DNA of 64,000 nucleotides. Source: Membranihabitans marinus (GTDB lineage: Bacteria; Bacteroidota; Bacteroidia; Chitinophagales; Saprospiraceae). The stretch is from NCBI RefSeq assembly GCF_019802045.1, contig NZ_JAHVHU010000004.1, forward strand, positions 248,001 to 312,000, given 5' to 3'. Position 1 is the stretch's first letter. The number at the start of each line of letters is the position of its first letter. The translations under genes were made by a program, and so were the position numbers. Under the pieces are notes generated by a model that was not told where the DNA came from, searched no databases, and worked only from the letters and a program-made list of their open reading frames with translations. Shown here one piece after another: positions 8,789 through 17,833 of the stretch.

Positions 8789-9859
8789 TCAATTGCTGCT
8801 TTTTGATGATCCCTCGATCATGAAATTCCTAAATCTCTTTCTAAATTCGGATGGGCTCATATGGTATGTTTCCCGAAATATCTTGGAGAAATAACTTTTG
8901 CTGGACAAACCTAATTCATGGACGATTTCCGAAATATTATATTCATTTTCTTGGAGTAATTGTTTGGCTTTTTCCATACGCACATTTTGGATGTAGTTGT
9001 TTACACTCATGTTGTAAAGATGTTGGAATCCCATTTGCATTTTACTCAGGTTCAAACCAACTTTTTGTGCAATATGAGCTATCGTACCCAAATCGCTGAT
9101 ATTGTCCCGTATCATGCCAGAGGCTTCCTCGATCAAATCCAAGTCAGATTGTCGGAGCAGAGATTGATTTCCGGCATCCCGTACATCATCCTGGAATTGG
9201 ATAATCTGCAAAGCCAACAACAAATAGGCTTGGCCATGCAAATAGATCTTTCGCTCAAAATCATTAAAATCCAGGGACTTCATCTCCCTGAAAAGATCAG
9301 CCAATTGTAGGCTGTAATTGCCTTCATGATAAAACCGATCTTCGGCGGTAAGATCTTCAAATAAATCTCTAAAAGGTTTGTCCAGATCCTTCATTTCGCA
9401 GGTGATCTGCGGCTTAAAAATTTTTCGATCCAGTTCAAGACTGTTTAGGACGGTTTTGGTGTCCGCATCAAATTTCAGTACATGCCCGTTTGATTTGCTG
9501 CTTGCAACGACAGCACATTGGTATTTTTGAATGGTCTTATGTTCTTTTTCGTTTTCAAACCGATGGTAGAGCAATCCATCCTGACAATATAAGAATTTCA
9601 ATGGATGCACTTCATTCACATTAAACCTAATTTCCACATCGACTTTAAACTGACATTCGTATAAAATAATCCCAAGACCACCAGGAAAATTAACCCCTCG
9701 GATAAAACCAGTTCCAATGTGTGGTGGGAGATCTATCCAGTATTCGTCGCACTGTTGTTTGACTTCTGTGTCCAATTCCTTCCCAATGTCTGTTATAACC
9801 TCTTTAAAGGGAAGCGAGTTGACGTCAATTATTCTCATATCTTTTTGATTCTCCGACAT
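8789..9859 (-). CDS. AraC-family transcriptional regulator
   Basis: The last 100 residues are an AraC/XylS DNA-binding domain with two helix-turn-helix units: IAHIAQKVGLNLSKMQMGF and ISEIVHELGLSSKSYFSKIF, followed by the family signature MSPSEFRKRF. The first 240 residues form a sensor region not assigned to a known ligand family. The frame extends to a GTG at 9868; the ATG at 9859 is preferred. A TATCTTTA promoter-like box lies at 9883-9890. No target operon is obvious: both neighbours are single genes. Confidence 0.88.
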   Translation of the reverse strand: MSENQKDMRIIDVNSLPFKEVITDIGKELDTEVKQQCDEYWIDLPPHIGTGFIRGVNFPGGLGIILYECQFKVDVEIRFNVNEVHPLKFLYCQDGLLYHRFENEKEHKTIQKYQCAVVASSKSNGHVLKFDADTKTVLNSLELDRKIFKPQITCEMKDLDKPFRDLFEDLTAEDRFYHEGNYSLQLADLFREMKSLDFNDFERKIYLHGQAYLLLALQIIQFQDDVRDAGNQSLLRQSDLDLIEEASGMIRDNISDLGTIAHIAQKVGLNLSKMQMGFQHLYNMSVNNYIQNVRMEKAKQLLQENEYNISEIVHELGLSSKSYFSKIFRETYHMSPSEFRKRFRNFMIEGSSKSSN

Positions 9860-10001
9860 CCATCTCACATTTTAATTTTACTAAAGATACCTATTCCTGA
9901 GAAATTTATGATTAGCTTTCTATACATTTTAGCTGTTAAATACTATGAAGATCAAATATCAAACTGCATGTCCTGACCGCCTTGTAGACCATCGCATGGA
10001 T

Positions 10002-11054
10002 CTAATACCGTTTTAAACGAACTGACATGATAAGTTTTATAATCTTTTTGAGAAAAAAACGGAATAACGGAAGATGGCCAAAGGTATTAATAAACACAGG
10101 ACTCCAATTGTAATAAAACCGGATCCACCACCGCCCTACCCTATACTTTGATAAAATGCGATCGCGGAACCGCACAGCATCAAAATACATCGGTGAATAT
10201 TTATCAAATGCATAGGTAACTAAAAAACACCTGGTATCCTCTGGCGATAAGGGCGTGGTATAAGTTTTGAGCAAAGAAAGTGCCGGTGCACTGACCGGGA
10301 TCAGGACTTGATCGCCTTTCTGTATTTCTGACAGATTTTCTTCCAGGTAATAACAGGCCACTTCTACCTCAGCGCCATTGTAAATAATTCCGGATTTAAA
10401 ATAGTTTTGTGCCCAGTCGACGCTGTTGTACTGTTTGTTGTTGTGTCGGAGTAAAATCGGCAGATCAAGGAAAACGTTGACATTGCGACCACTTTTATTG
10501 TGCATTTCCATGACGACTTTCGTGCGGGGAACAGGACTGTCCTCCACGTACTGATCCGGAGACACTTCGAGGACATAAAATTCGAAATAATCATCGGATG
10601 CTTCAGGATTATCTGTTGATATATCAAACAACCATTCATCATCAAGATCATAGGTCCTGTAAATGGCTCCTTTTAAGATATCCCAATCCCATACATACAC
10701 GTTGGCTTTGCGACACAATTCCATAGCAGGTTCTGTAAGTGCAGAGGTGGTCACGATCATTATCTGATCGGCTTTGTAATACTTCGCTGCTCCGATGACC
10801 TGGTTAACATCCTGAACACCTACTTTGTGATCCTGATGGTATCTTTTCACCTGTACCACTGTGACCAGTCCATCTTTTTCCAAAATCAGATCCGCGCCAT
10901 AATCTCCTGCATATTTGGTGGGGCTAATCGTGTATGCATTATCCCGGAAAAGTTTGCTTAGGAAGTCTTCAAAATCATACGGGCTGATCCCTTGAAACCG
11001 AACTTTAAGCGCGGCCTTCAAAAATTTCTTGAAATCAATTTGGTTGAAATCCAT
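10002..11054 (-). CDS. Mrr-type restriction endonuclease-like protein
   Basis: Residues 15-125 form a Mrr-like PD-(D/E)XK nuclease domain: YDFEDFLSKLF helix, GDYGADLIL with the acidic residue Asp55, and VVQVKRY with Gln68 and Lys70, then the VNQVIGAAKYYKADQIMIVTT core. The remaining 220 residues are unassigned, ending in a hydrophobic basic segment (FRFFLKKIIKLIMSVRLKR) that might touch the membrane. Related proteins cut modified DNA or are housekeeping nucleases. No methylase or other restriction gene is adjacent. The start was moved from a TTG at 11084 to the ATG at 11054, because a TATCTTTG promoter box (11072-11079) overlaps the longer version. Confidence 0.8.
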   Translation of the reverse strand: MDFNQIDFKKFLKAALKVRFQGISPYDFEDFLSKLFRDNAYTISPTKYAGDYGADLILEKDGLVTVVQVKRYHQDHKVGVQDVNQVIGAAKYYKADQIMIVTTSALTEPAMELCRKANVYVWDWDILKGAIYRTYDLDDEWLFDISTDNPEASDDYFEFYVLEVSPDQYVEDSPVPRTKVVMEMHNKSGRNVNVFLDLPILLRHNNKQYNSVDWAQNYFKSGIIYNGAEVEVACYYLEENLSEIQKGDQVLIPVSAPALSLLKTYTTPLSPEDTRCFLVTYAFDKYSPMYFDAVRFRDRILSKYRVGRWWIRFYYNWSPVFINTFGHLPLFRFFLKKIIKLIMSVRLKRY

Positions 11055-11071
11055 AGGAGAACATTTCCATT

Positions 11072-11079
11072 CAAAGATA
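11072..11079 (-). promoter_or_regulatory. -7 promoter box of the Mrr-like gene
   Basis: TATCTTTG on the minus strand matches TAnnTTTG exactly and sits 18 bp before the ATG at 11054. No TTTG at the -33 distance was seen. Confidence 0.45.
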
Positions 11080-11208
11080 GACAATTGATTATTTTTTAAG
11101 CATCTTTACGGTAAAATCGGATGAAACCAATTTTCCAGATTTCATATTGGGTCGAGATCTGAAACATTGCCCCATCCGGGTTAGTTGAATACAAATTGCA
11201 TGTAACGA

Positions 11209-11853
11209 ATGGCACTATGGAGTATCCCGCTCTGGTGGATTTATTACCTTAAATCCTTAACAGTTTATAATATCCATTCTCCGTTTTTATTTGATTTTGC
11301 CACCAGATTATGGTCGCCGCATTTCCGACCCCATGTATGTGTTACTGGTTCCCGTAAGAATCAGAATCTGACCACAAAAAAATGGATCACTGTGCTCTCT
11401 TCATATTATCGCGTCAGGCATTTCCTATTGGATGAAAGATTACCGGAGCTTTTTGGTGTTGCTCATGAACTTGGGTTAAGTTCTCCTCAAAAGAGCGCTG
11501 GTGAAGCAAATCTACACCCATTCATGGCGTATGTAAAACCGGTACTTCAGCCAAGGAGTAAATCCAAATATTCCTTTGAAGTGTTGATCATTGGTGATAG
11601 TCTGTCCATGAATTTACTTATATCGTCACGGGGAGGTATGAATTATGAATCGGGTGTATTTTTATGTCTGGATATTCATAAAAGTCGGAATCGGTATACC
11701 GCATGGGAAAATATAAGAGGTCAGAAAGAGTTTAATTTCTCCATTGAACTTTATAATTTTGGATTATTGTTTAAACATCCGGTCAACCAACGTCCGGAAC
11801 ACATTACACTAATTTCCTGGTGGTTCAAGCCATGGAAAATAAAACTATTATAA
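11209..11853 (+). CDS. Diverged methyltransferase-like protein, probably not SAM-binding
   Basis: The 214-residue product starts with a segment typical of a Bacteroidota class I SAM-methyltransferase family (YNIHSPFLFDF, usually H-G-x-HSPF-x-F) and ends with that family's final strands (FNFSIELYNFGLLFKHP then an ...ITLISWW end). The glycine-rich SAM-binding loop expected between them is not visible; the only candidate, FEVLIIGDSLSMN, lacks the usual pattern. This could be a decayed or repurposed member. It overlaps the KdsC gene in a TAATG stop-start (11851-11855), so the two are translationally coupled. Confidence 0.55.
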   Translation: MALWSIPLWWIYYLKSLTVYNIHSPFLFDFATRLWSPHFRPHVCVTGSRKNQNLTTKKWITVLSSYYRVRHFLLDERLPELFGVAHELGLSSPQKSAGEANLHPFMAYVKPVLQPRSKSKYSFEVLIIGDSLSMNLLISSRGGMNYESGVFLCLDIHKSRNRYTAWENIRGQKEFNFSIELYNFGLLFKHPVNQRPEHITLISWWFKPWKIKLL

Positions 11854-12347
11854 TGACCGAAGCGTATAATTTTGAATCTATTCGTGTATTGATTTTTGAT
11901 GTTGACGGGGTATTTACGGACCATCAAATGCTAGTCACCGACGATGGACAATTCCTCCGCACCATGAGTACCCGCGATGGTTATGCGATCAAACGAGCAA
12001 TCGAAGCCGGTATTCAAATGGCTGTAATTACCGGCGGGACTAGCATCGGCGTTGAGAAACGATTTCGTGGATTGGGCATCGATATCATACATTCCGGCAT
12101 TCATCAAAAAGGAGTGGTATTTGAAGCCCTTTTGAAAGAAGAAGGATGGTCTCCAGCTGAAGTTTTGTATATTGGCGACGATATTCCTGATATCGAATGC
12201 ATCGAAATGGCGGGAATTGGAGCGTGTCCAAAAGATTCCGTTCCTGAAGTACTTGCTGCAAGTGATTTTATATCTGATAAAAATGGCGGTGACGATTGCG
12301 TCCGGGACTTAATAGAACGAATCTTGGGAGCCCGGGGATTGTGGTAA
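11853..12347 (+). CDS. kdsC: KdsC-type HAD phosphatase (3-deoxy-manno-octulosonate-8-phosphatase)
   Basis: HAD superfamily class C0 (no cap) phosphatase of 164 residues: motif I FDVDGVFTD, motif II VITGG, motif IV GDDIPDIE, and the end pattern ACPKDSVPEV...AASDFIS..NGGDDCVRD seen in KdsC. The enzyme removes phosphate from KDO-8-phosphate during lipopolysaccharide inner-core synthesis. The frame is open to a GTG at 11820, but the ATG at 11853 overlaps the stop of the preceding gene and gives the normal family length. It leads the kdsC-ubiA-maf order that recurs in Bacteroidota. Confidence 0.9.
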   Translation: MTEAYNFESIRVLIFDVDGVFTDHQMLVTDDGQFLRTMSTRDGYAIKRAIEAGIQMAVITGGTSIGVEKRFRGLGIDIIHSGIHQKGVVFEALLKEEGWSPAEVLYIGDDIPDIECIEMAGIGACPKDSVPEVLAASDFISDKNGGDDCVRDLIERILGARGLW

Positions 12348-12359
12348 AAATCCATTTGG

Positions 12360-13271
12360 ATGAATATTTCTGATTTTCTGATAGTTGTTCGATGGCAGAA
12401 TATAGTTATTACCTGGCTCATGCAAGCAGTGGTATATTATATGTACCTGCTCCCCTATTGTGATTATCCGTCGGAACCATATCCTTCCTTTATTCTGTTA
12501 GCGATTACCACGGGGTTGGTTTTAGCCGGTGGAAATATCTATAATGATCTTCGAGATATACACACGGACAGCTTCCATAAGAATAAATCCAAAATGATCG
12601 GATCACAGGTTCCTACCTCAAGAGCTTGGATTTGGTATTATATTTTTACAACGGGTGGGGTAGTTTCCTGTGTAGTCGGATGGATGATTTTTGATTGGCC
12701 TACATCTCTCGCAGTGATTGTTATACTTAGTACCGGTTTGCTGATTCTATATTCAGATTATTTAAAAAACACCATTTTATTCGGAAATTTGGTCATCGCT
12801 CTACTCTGTGCACTAGCCGTATGGATCCCAGTCTATCTGATTCCGGGATGTATTGATATTACGTTTCAGACTAAAAATCCAGTTGCAATTATACTTTCAG
12901 GTTATATATTAAATGCTTTTTTACTCACACTTTTGAGAGAAATAATCAAGGATAAAGAAGATGAATTTGCCGACCATAAAACTGGAATTTATACGATAGG
13001 AAGCATTTCACTCCCCAAATTCAAAGGTATAGTTAGCGCACTTCTGGGGATAATTACGATCTCAAACACCATTTGGATCTATTTTCTTTTTCCGGTCTTG
13101 AAACTTGTACCGTGGCTTCTAGGTGTCTTATTCATTCTAGTACCGATTTGTTTAATGATTTATATATTCAATCTGACTTCGAGTGATCAAAAATATGCTC
13201 GACTTTCAAAATTGATCAAAGTATTTTTTGTCCTGGCTGTTTTCCTCCTTATATGCTGGCAGCTGTATTAA
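12360..13271 (+). CDS. UbiA-family prenyltransferase (geranylgeranylglycerol-phosphate synthase-like)
   Basis: A 303-residue integral membrane protein with about eight helices. The first aspartate-rich motif is present as GNIYNDLRDIHTDSFHK; the second is EIIKDKEDEFADHKTG (Asp958 region of the gene, about residue 200). The family joins prenyl chains to an acceptor; in Bacteroidota this gene beside kdsC and maf is usually annotated as geranylgeranylglycerol-phosphate geranylgeranyltransferase, but the real acceptor is not established from sequence. Starts 13 bp after kdsC and the maf frame begins 12 bp after its stop, indicating one operon. Confidence 0.87.
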   Translation: MNISDFLIVVRWQNIVITWLMQAVVYYMYLLPYCDYPSEPYPSFILLAITTGLVLAGGNIYNDLRDIHTDSFHKNKSKMIGSQVPTSRAWIWYYIFTTGGVVSCVVGWMIFDWPTSLAVIVILSTGLLILYSDYLKNTILFGNLVIALLCALAVWIPVYLIPGCIDITFQTKNPVAIILSGYILNAFLLTLLREIIKDKEDEFADHKTGIYTIGSISLPKFKGIVSALLGIITISNTIWIYFLFPVLKLVPWLLGVLFILVPICLMIYIFNLTSSDQKYARLSKLIKVFFVLAVFLLICWQLY

Positions 13272-13282
13272 TCCTTCCCACT

Positions 13283-13858
13283 ATGATTCCTACACCCATT
13301 GTATTAGCAAGTTCTTCACCGAGACGATTCGAGTTACTCCAGTCCCTTGACTTGAATGTTCGTGTGGTGAACGTTTCACATACAGAGATTATTGAGAAAT
13401 CCTGGCCTACCAGGGAGATTCCGCTACAACTGGCGATTCAAAAAAACAGAAACGCCATCGATACAAGGCAACAGGGAGAGATCTTGTTAACTGCTGATAC
13501 TGTGGTATTGTTGGATAATGAGATATTGCATAAACCTGGGGATGAATTGGAAGCAGCACAATATCTATCACGATTAAGCCACCGGCACCATGAGGTTATT
13601 ACTGGTGTCTGTCTACGCACTGAAGAGGAAATATGCTTTTCAACCACGACAAAAGTATGGATGAACAAATTATCTGACGAAGCCATACACTACTACATTG
13701 ACAGATATCAGCCGTTCGATAAAGCCGGAAGCTATGGAATTCAGGAATGGATCGGCTGGAGTCACATCTCACGCATCGAAGGGAGTTTCAGCAATGTTAT
13801 GGGACTACCTACATCGGAAGTATATCAGGCGGTCAGGGATTTGAATCCTATGTTATAA
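13283..13858 (+). CDS. maf: Maf-like nucleotide pyrophosphatase
   Basis: Starts with IVLASSSPRRFELL, the nucleotide-binding signature of the Maf/Ham1 superfamily, and contains ADTVV (catalytic Asp), KPGD, the YQPFDKAGSYGIQEW block and the IEGSFSNVMGLP end. These enzymes hydrolyse non-canonical or pyrimidine nucleoside triphosphates to monophosphates and pyrophosphate (dTTPase/UTPase group). The ATG at 13283 gives a 191-residue protein of normal length; an upstream ATG at 13253 would overlap the UbiA gene and add ten residues. Last gene of the kdsC operon. Confidence 0.93.
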   Translation: MIPTPIVLASSSPRRFELLQSLDLNVRVVNVSHTEIIEKSWPTREIPLQLAIQKNRNAIDTRQQGEILLTADTVVLLDNEILHKPGDELEAAQYLSRLSHRHHEVITGVCLRTEEEICFSTTTKVWMNKLSDEAIHYYIDRYQPFDKAGSYGIQEWIGWSHISRIEGSFSNVMGLPTSEVYQAVRDLNPML

Positions 13859-13859
13859 T

Positions 13860-14051
13860 ATGATGTTCACAAGGTATAGTGATAGTTCCTGGGAAGAATT
13901 ATTGGTTTCGGATAAAATCAACATAGAAAAGCATTTTCTTCAGCAAAGTCAATGGTCTATTTTCTTCAATAAATTCTCAATGAATACACATGACCACATC
14001 CTGCAATTAATCCCCAGCAGCCCTATAATAAACATTTGGCTACCAAGGTAA
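13860..14051 (+). CDS. Doubtful small open frame after maf
   Basis: A 63-codon frame with two ATG codons immediately behind the maf stop. The predicted peptide has no signal, domain or membrane segment and no recognised relatives. Its only support is position in the operon. The 245-bp space between maf and lepA is otherwise empty. Confidence 0.2.
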   Translation: MMFTRYSDSSWEELLVSDKINIEKHFLQQSQWSIFFNKFSMNTHDHILQLIPSSPIINIWLPR

Positions 14052-14103
14052 AAGGTTTGAATGTTTAAACCAAAGATTGAATCGATGATTCCTCGTAACA
14101 ATC

Positions 14104-15903
14104 TTAATCATCTAATTTCAGCACTTCTAGAAATGCTTTTTGAGGTACTTCTACATTTCCAATCTGACGCATTTTCTTTTTTCCTTTTTTCTGTTTTTCC
14201 AGCAATTTCCTTTTTCTGGAGATATCCCCACCATAACATTTGGCGGTTACATCTTTTCGCAGTGCGGAAACAGTTTCACGAGCCACTACCCGGGCCCCAA
14301 TGGACGCTTGAATGGCAATTTTAAATTGCTGTCGAGGTAACAATTCTTTGAGTTTTTTACATATTTTACGTCCAAAAGCTTCTGCCTTCTCACGATGTAC
14401 CAATGCGGAAAGGGCATCCACGGGATCATTATTGAGTAATATATCCATTTTAACCAGATCTGATTCGCGGTAATCCAATGGCGTATAATCAAATGACGCG
14501 TATCCCCTGGAAATGGATTTCAATCGGTCATAAAAATCAAAAACAATCTCGGCCAAAGGCAATTCAAAAGTAAGTTCAACTCGCTCTGTGGTGAGATAAA
14601 CCTGCTTGGTCATCGTTCCGCGCTTGTCCATGCACAAAGTCATAATACCACCAATATATTCGGGTTTTGTAATAATCTGTGCTTGAATAAAGGGTTCCTC
14701 TACCCGGTTCAACAATGTGGGATCAGGCAAATCATTGGGCGTGTTGATAATTAACCGATCATTCGGAGCCCTGTTTGTATATGCAAAATACGAAACGTTC
14801 GGTACCGTAGTAATGACTTCCTGATCGAATTCACGGGAGAGTCGTTCCTGAATAATTTCAAGGTGCAGCATCCCCAGAAAACCACATCTAAAACCAAATC
14901 CCAGCGCTGCAGATGATTCGGGTTCATAAACCAGACTTGCATCATTGAGCTGTAATTTTTCGAGGCTGTCCCGAAGGTCTTCAAAGTCGTCGTTATCAAT
15001 CGGGAAGATTCCTGCAAAAACCATCGGTTTTACTTCTTCAAAACCTTGAATAACTGATTTAGCAGGATTTTCAACATGGGTAATAGTATCCCCCACTTTT
15101 ATTTCTTTACTGACTTTAATTCCTGTAATAATATAACCAACATCACCGACTGATAGAGATTCCCTGGGATGCATATCCAATTGCAACACCCCAATTTCAT
15201 CAGCTACGTATTCATTTTCGGTATGAACAAACCGTACTGCGTCCCCTTTTTTGAGTGTCCCATTGAATATCCTGAAATAAGCAATCACACCACGGAAGGG
15301 ATTAAAAACAGAGTCAAATATCAGCGCCGTTAAAGGGGCTTTCGGATCTCCGTCCGGTGCGGGTACGCGTTCCACGATCGCAGACAAAATATTTTCGACT
15401 CCAAAACCGGTTTTCCCACTGGCCAGTACGACATCTTCCGGAGCACATCCTAATAAATCAACTATTTCATCGGTCGATTCTTCTACCAATGCTGAATCCA
15501 TGTCTACCTTATTCAATACTGGAATAATCTCCAAATCGTGCTCCAGAGCAAGGTACAGGTTGGATATCGTCTGAGCTTGGATTCCCTGGGAAGCATCCAC
15601 TAATAACAAAGCCCCTTCACAAGCGGCTATTGATCGGGAAACTTCATACGAAAAATCAACATGACCGGGTGTGTCGATAAGATTGAACGTATATGTAGTT
15701 CCATCTGAATGGGGGTAGTTGAGTTGTATAGCGTGACTTTTGATCGTAATCCCCCGTTCTCGTTCCAGGTCCATGCTGTCCAGGGCCTGATCTTTCATCT
15801 TACGCTCGGAGATCGTATTGGTATACTCCAGTAATCGGTCCGATAAAGTGCTTTTACCGTGATCAATGTGGGCAATGACGCAAAAATTTCTGATGTTGTC
15901 CAT
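14104..15903 (-). CDS. lepA: Elongation factor 4 (LepA)
   Basis: A translational GTPase of 599 residues from the ATG at 15903 (the frame extends three codons further). G motifs: AHIDHGKST (G1), DTPGHVDF (G3) and NKVD (G4). It lacks the EF-G domain IV and has the LepA-specific C-terminal domain ending ...[22 protein letters not shown], followed by the typical lysine-rich tail. EF4 helps ribosome assembly or back-translocation under stress and is near universal in bacteria. Single gene, converging with maf. Confidence 0.97.
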   Translation of the reverse strand: MDNIRNFCVIAHIDHGKSTLSDRLLEYTNTISERKMKDQALDSMDLERERGITIKSHAIQLNYPHSDGTTYTFNLIDTPGHVDFSYEVSRSIAACEGALLLVDASQGIQAQTISNLYLALEHDLEIIPVLNKVDMDSALVEESTDEIVDLLGCAPEDVVLASGKTGFGVENILSAIVERVPAPDGDPKAPLTALIFDSVFNPFRGVIAYFRIFNGTLKKGDAVRFVHTENEYVADEIGVLQLDMHPRESLSVGDVGYIITGIKVSKEIKVGDTITHVENPAKSVIQGFEEVKPMVFAGIFPIDNDDFEDLRDSLEKLQLNDASLVYEPESSAALGFGFRCGFLGMLHLEIIQERLSREFDQEVITTVPNVSYFAYTNRAPNDRLIINTPNDLPDPTLLNRVEEPFIQAQIITKPEYIGGIMTLCMDKRGTMTKQVYLTTERVELTFELPLAEIVFDFYDRLKSISRGYASFDYTPLDYRESDLVKMDILLNNDPVDALSALVHREKAEAFGRKICKKLKELLPRQQFKIAIQASIGARVVARETVSALRKDVTAKCYGGDISRKRKLLEKQKKGKKKMRQIGNVEVPQKAFLEVLKLDD

Positions 15904-16313
15904 AGCATGCAAATATATGTGAATTTAATCAGATCATGAATCAGGGTGCTATTTTTATTAAGGAATAAAAACAGGTTTTTGCTAAACCCAATTATATTAA
16001 TACCTTCTCTGACCACCTGTGTCAAAGGACGATCATAACTCTTTGGACGAAATTCTCGGTTCACGCACCCTGTGGGCCTTTAGCCCATTCGATCTCTGCA
16101 CAGCAGTGTTCGTCCCGGTGATCTCTATAAAGGATGGACTCATATGCTACATTCTACGTGATACCCAGGCTAAATTCAGCCATGCTTCGCATCTGCATAA
16201 TTTTATAAGCTATATATTTTTTAAAAAGAAAAATGAAACAAAATTTTATAAAAAAGACCATGCCTGTCTGTGACGGGCATGGTCTGTAGTTTATCGTATT
16301 CGTAAGCGCTCTG
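15904..16313. other. 410-bp gap upstream of lepA
   Basis: Holds the lepA promoter region and, at 16255-16285, the terminator of the next minus-strand gene. An 84-codon frame at 16019-16273 begins with GTG, ends in low-complexity lysine/phenylalanine codons and runs into the terminator, so it is not accepted as a gene. No RNA gene recognised. Confidence 0.5.
16255..16285 (-). terminator. Terminator of the TonB receptor/hydrolase operon
   Basis: AGACCATGCC pairs perfectly with GGCATGGTCT over an 11-nt loop and is followed on the minus strand by TTTTTTAT. It sits about 30 bp after the end of the secreted hydrolase gene. Confidence 0.85.
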
Positions 16314-17822
16314 TCATTGCTTGATAATCCGACTCACTGATGATCCTTCCGGTGTCAGAATTCGCAGAAAATACAATCCACCCGGCATACCTGACATATC
16401 CAAGTTGTATTGGTTGGTTCGGATATTCCGAATACTTTTCATATAACGTCCCTGCTGATCATAAAGGTAAATCGCCTCAAAGGGATGATCCAGATCAGTC
16501 TTTATGGTACATTCCTGTTGGACAAGGGTTGGATATACTTTTAATCCAATTTCAAATTTTAAATTCTCTACGTAAGTCAGTGCGCCGAGATCCAACGCCG
16601 CATATGCTCGAGGTGCGAAGAACATCATGATGGAGTCGATGTACCGCATCGCTTTTTCCTCAGACATGGTCGGATTAGTTTTCAACCCTCCCTCAGAATT
16701 TACATTATTATCTTTATCCCAATATTGCCAGGGCGCACTGTCCACGATGGTATCACCGATTAATGGCAGCAAACCAGCTATATCTCCCCGGCGCGCTTCA
16801 GCCACCAACGTGATACTATCATCCAGTTCAAGATCAGCAAAAATCTGATTATTTCCGTAGACCGTAGCTAATGAATCCACTAAATAACTCCCTTGAACTT
16901 CGACGACCTGTTCACCGGTTGTGGGAACGATTAAGGTAAACTCTTTATAGGGTGCGTTGGGATCCGTGGGAACGTGATAGCTGATAAAAGGACCATCATC
17001 AGCGTCTAACCATGAGGTGTCCCCCATGGCACCTCCAACATTCACGGTGAGGTGAAAGTCTGAATTATAGCCGACATGATTGGGAACACTCAAAGTATCT
17101 CCATTTAAGGGATTAAAACCATAGGAAGTCCCGTAGATATCACCGTGAATCTGAGGAATAACCATCGGAATAGGTTGTCCCTGATCCGTCGTGCTGCTAC
17201 TAAAGAATTTTTCTATAAGAACATCGGTGTAATCATCCAATACGGCAGCGTTCAATGATACATACCCACCGGTACCCACGCCCCAAGCCACAATTCTTGA
17301 GGTGTCAACATTGTAGGTGTTGCCATTTTCTGCTACATCTTTCTTAAAAAATCGGACGGCAGTACGCAAGTCCTGTACGCCCCGATAGGCAGCATTGATT
17401 AGGGTATTCGTCCGTTCTTCTACGGTGGGGGCCTGTGGATTCCACCCCAACCTGTAATTCATATTCGCGGCCACATACCCCATTTTAGACAGGCGTTTGG
17501 CCATTTCTATACTGGCAAGATCAGAATTTTTGTCGCCCGAGGTCGATTGATTAACCGGATAGGGTAAAAAGTTTCCGGTATGACACACCAGCACTAAGGG
17601 TCGCAATGCCGTGGTGTCCTCTACTGGTTCATATAAATCCAAAACCAAGTCTTGAAGAGTTGCTTTTCCGAGGGAGGGAACCGTAAGTATGGTATAATTC
17701 TCCCCGTATTTTATATCCTTCGTAACCTTAACTTCTTCAAAAACAGGATCCAGATATCTTTCCTGCCCCCAAAGGCTTAATCCAGTCAATAGAGCAAAAC
17801 AAATAAGTAAAAATTTTTTCAT
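16314..17822 (-). CDS. Secreted alpha/beta-hydrolase-like protein with type IX sorting domain, nucleophile serine missing
   Basis: A 502-residue protein with a signal peptide (about 1-19, ending WGQ), an alpha/beta-hydrolase region (about 45-210) and a type IX C-terminal sorting domain (about 428-502: LKVYPT ... FEAIYLYDQQGRYM ... GGLYFLRI). The oxyanion/nucleophile region reads IVAWGVGTGGY: where a G-x-S-x-G elbow is expected the sequence is G181-V-G183-T-G185, so the serine is a glycine. Thr184 next to it is not in the nucleophile place. The protein may bind rather than hydrolyse, or use another residue. Starts 11 bp after the TonB receptor gene and is read with it. Confidence 0.82.
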   Translation of the reverse strand: MKKFLLICFALLTGLSLWGQERYLDPVFEEVKVTKDIKYGENYTILTVPSLGKATLQDLVLDLYEPVEDTTALRPLVLVCHTGNFLPYPVNQSTSGDKNSDLASIEMAKRLSKMGYVAANMNYRLGWNPQAPTVEERTNTLINAAYRGVQDLRTAVRFFKKDVAENGNTYNVDTSRIVAWGVGTGGYVSLNAAVLDDYTDVLIEKFFSSSTTDQGQPIPMVIPQIHGDIYGTSYGFNPLNGDTLSVPNHVGYNSDFHLTVNVGGAMGDTSWLDADDGPFISYHVPTDPNAPYKEFTLIVPTTGEQVVEVQGSYLVDSLATVYGNNQIFADLELDDSITLVAEARRGDIAGLLPLIGDTIVDSAPWQYWDKDNNVNSEGGLKTNPTMSEEKAMRYIDSIMMFFAPRAYAALDLGALTYVENLKFEIGLKVYPTLVQQECTIKTDLDHPFEAIYLYDQQGRYMKSIRNIRTNQYNLDMSGMPGGLYFLRILTPEGSSVSRIIKQ

Positions 17823-17833
17823 GCTTTCAAATT

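Noticed and set aside
10002-11054. Mrr-like nuclease and AraC regulator as part of a defence island
   Set aside because: No methylase, helicase, toxin or other defence gene is adjacent, and the flanking genes are core genes.
16019-16273. 84-codon plus-strand frame between lepA and the hydrolase operon
   Set aside because: GTG start, low-complexity lysine-rich end and overlap with a terminator.
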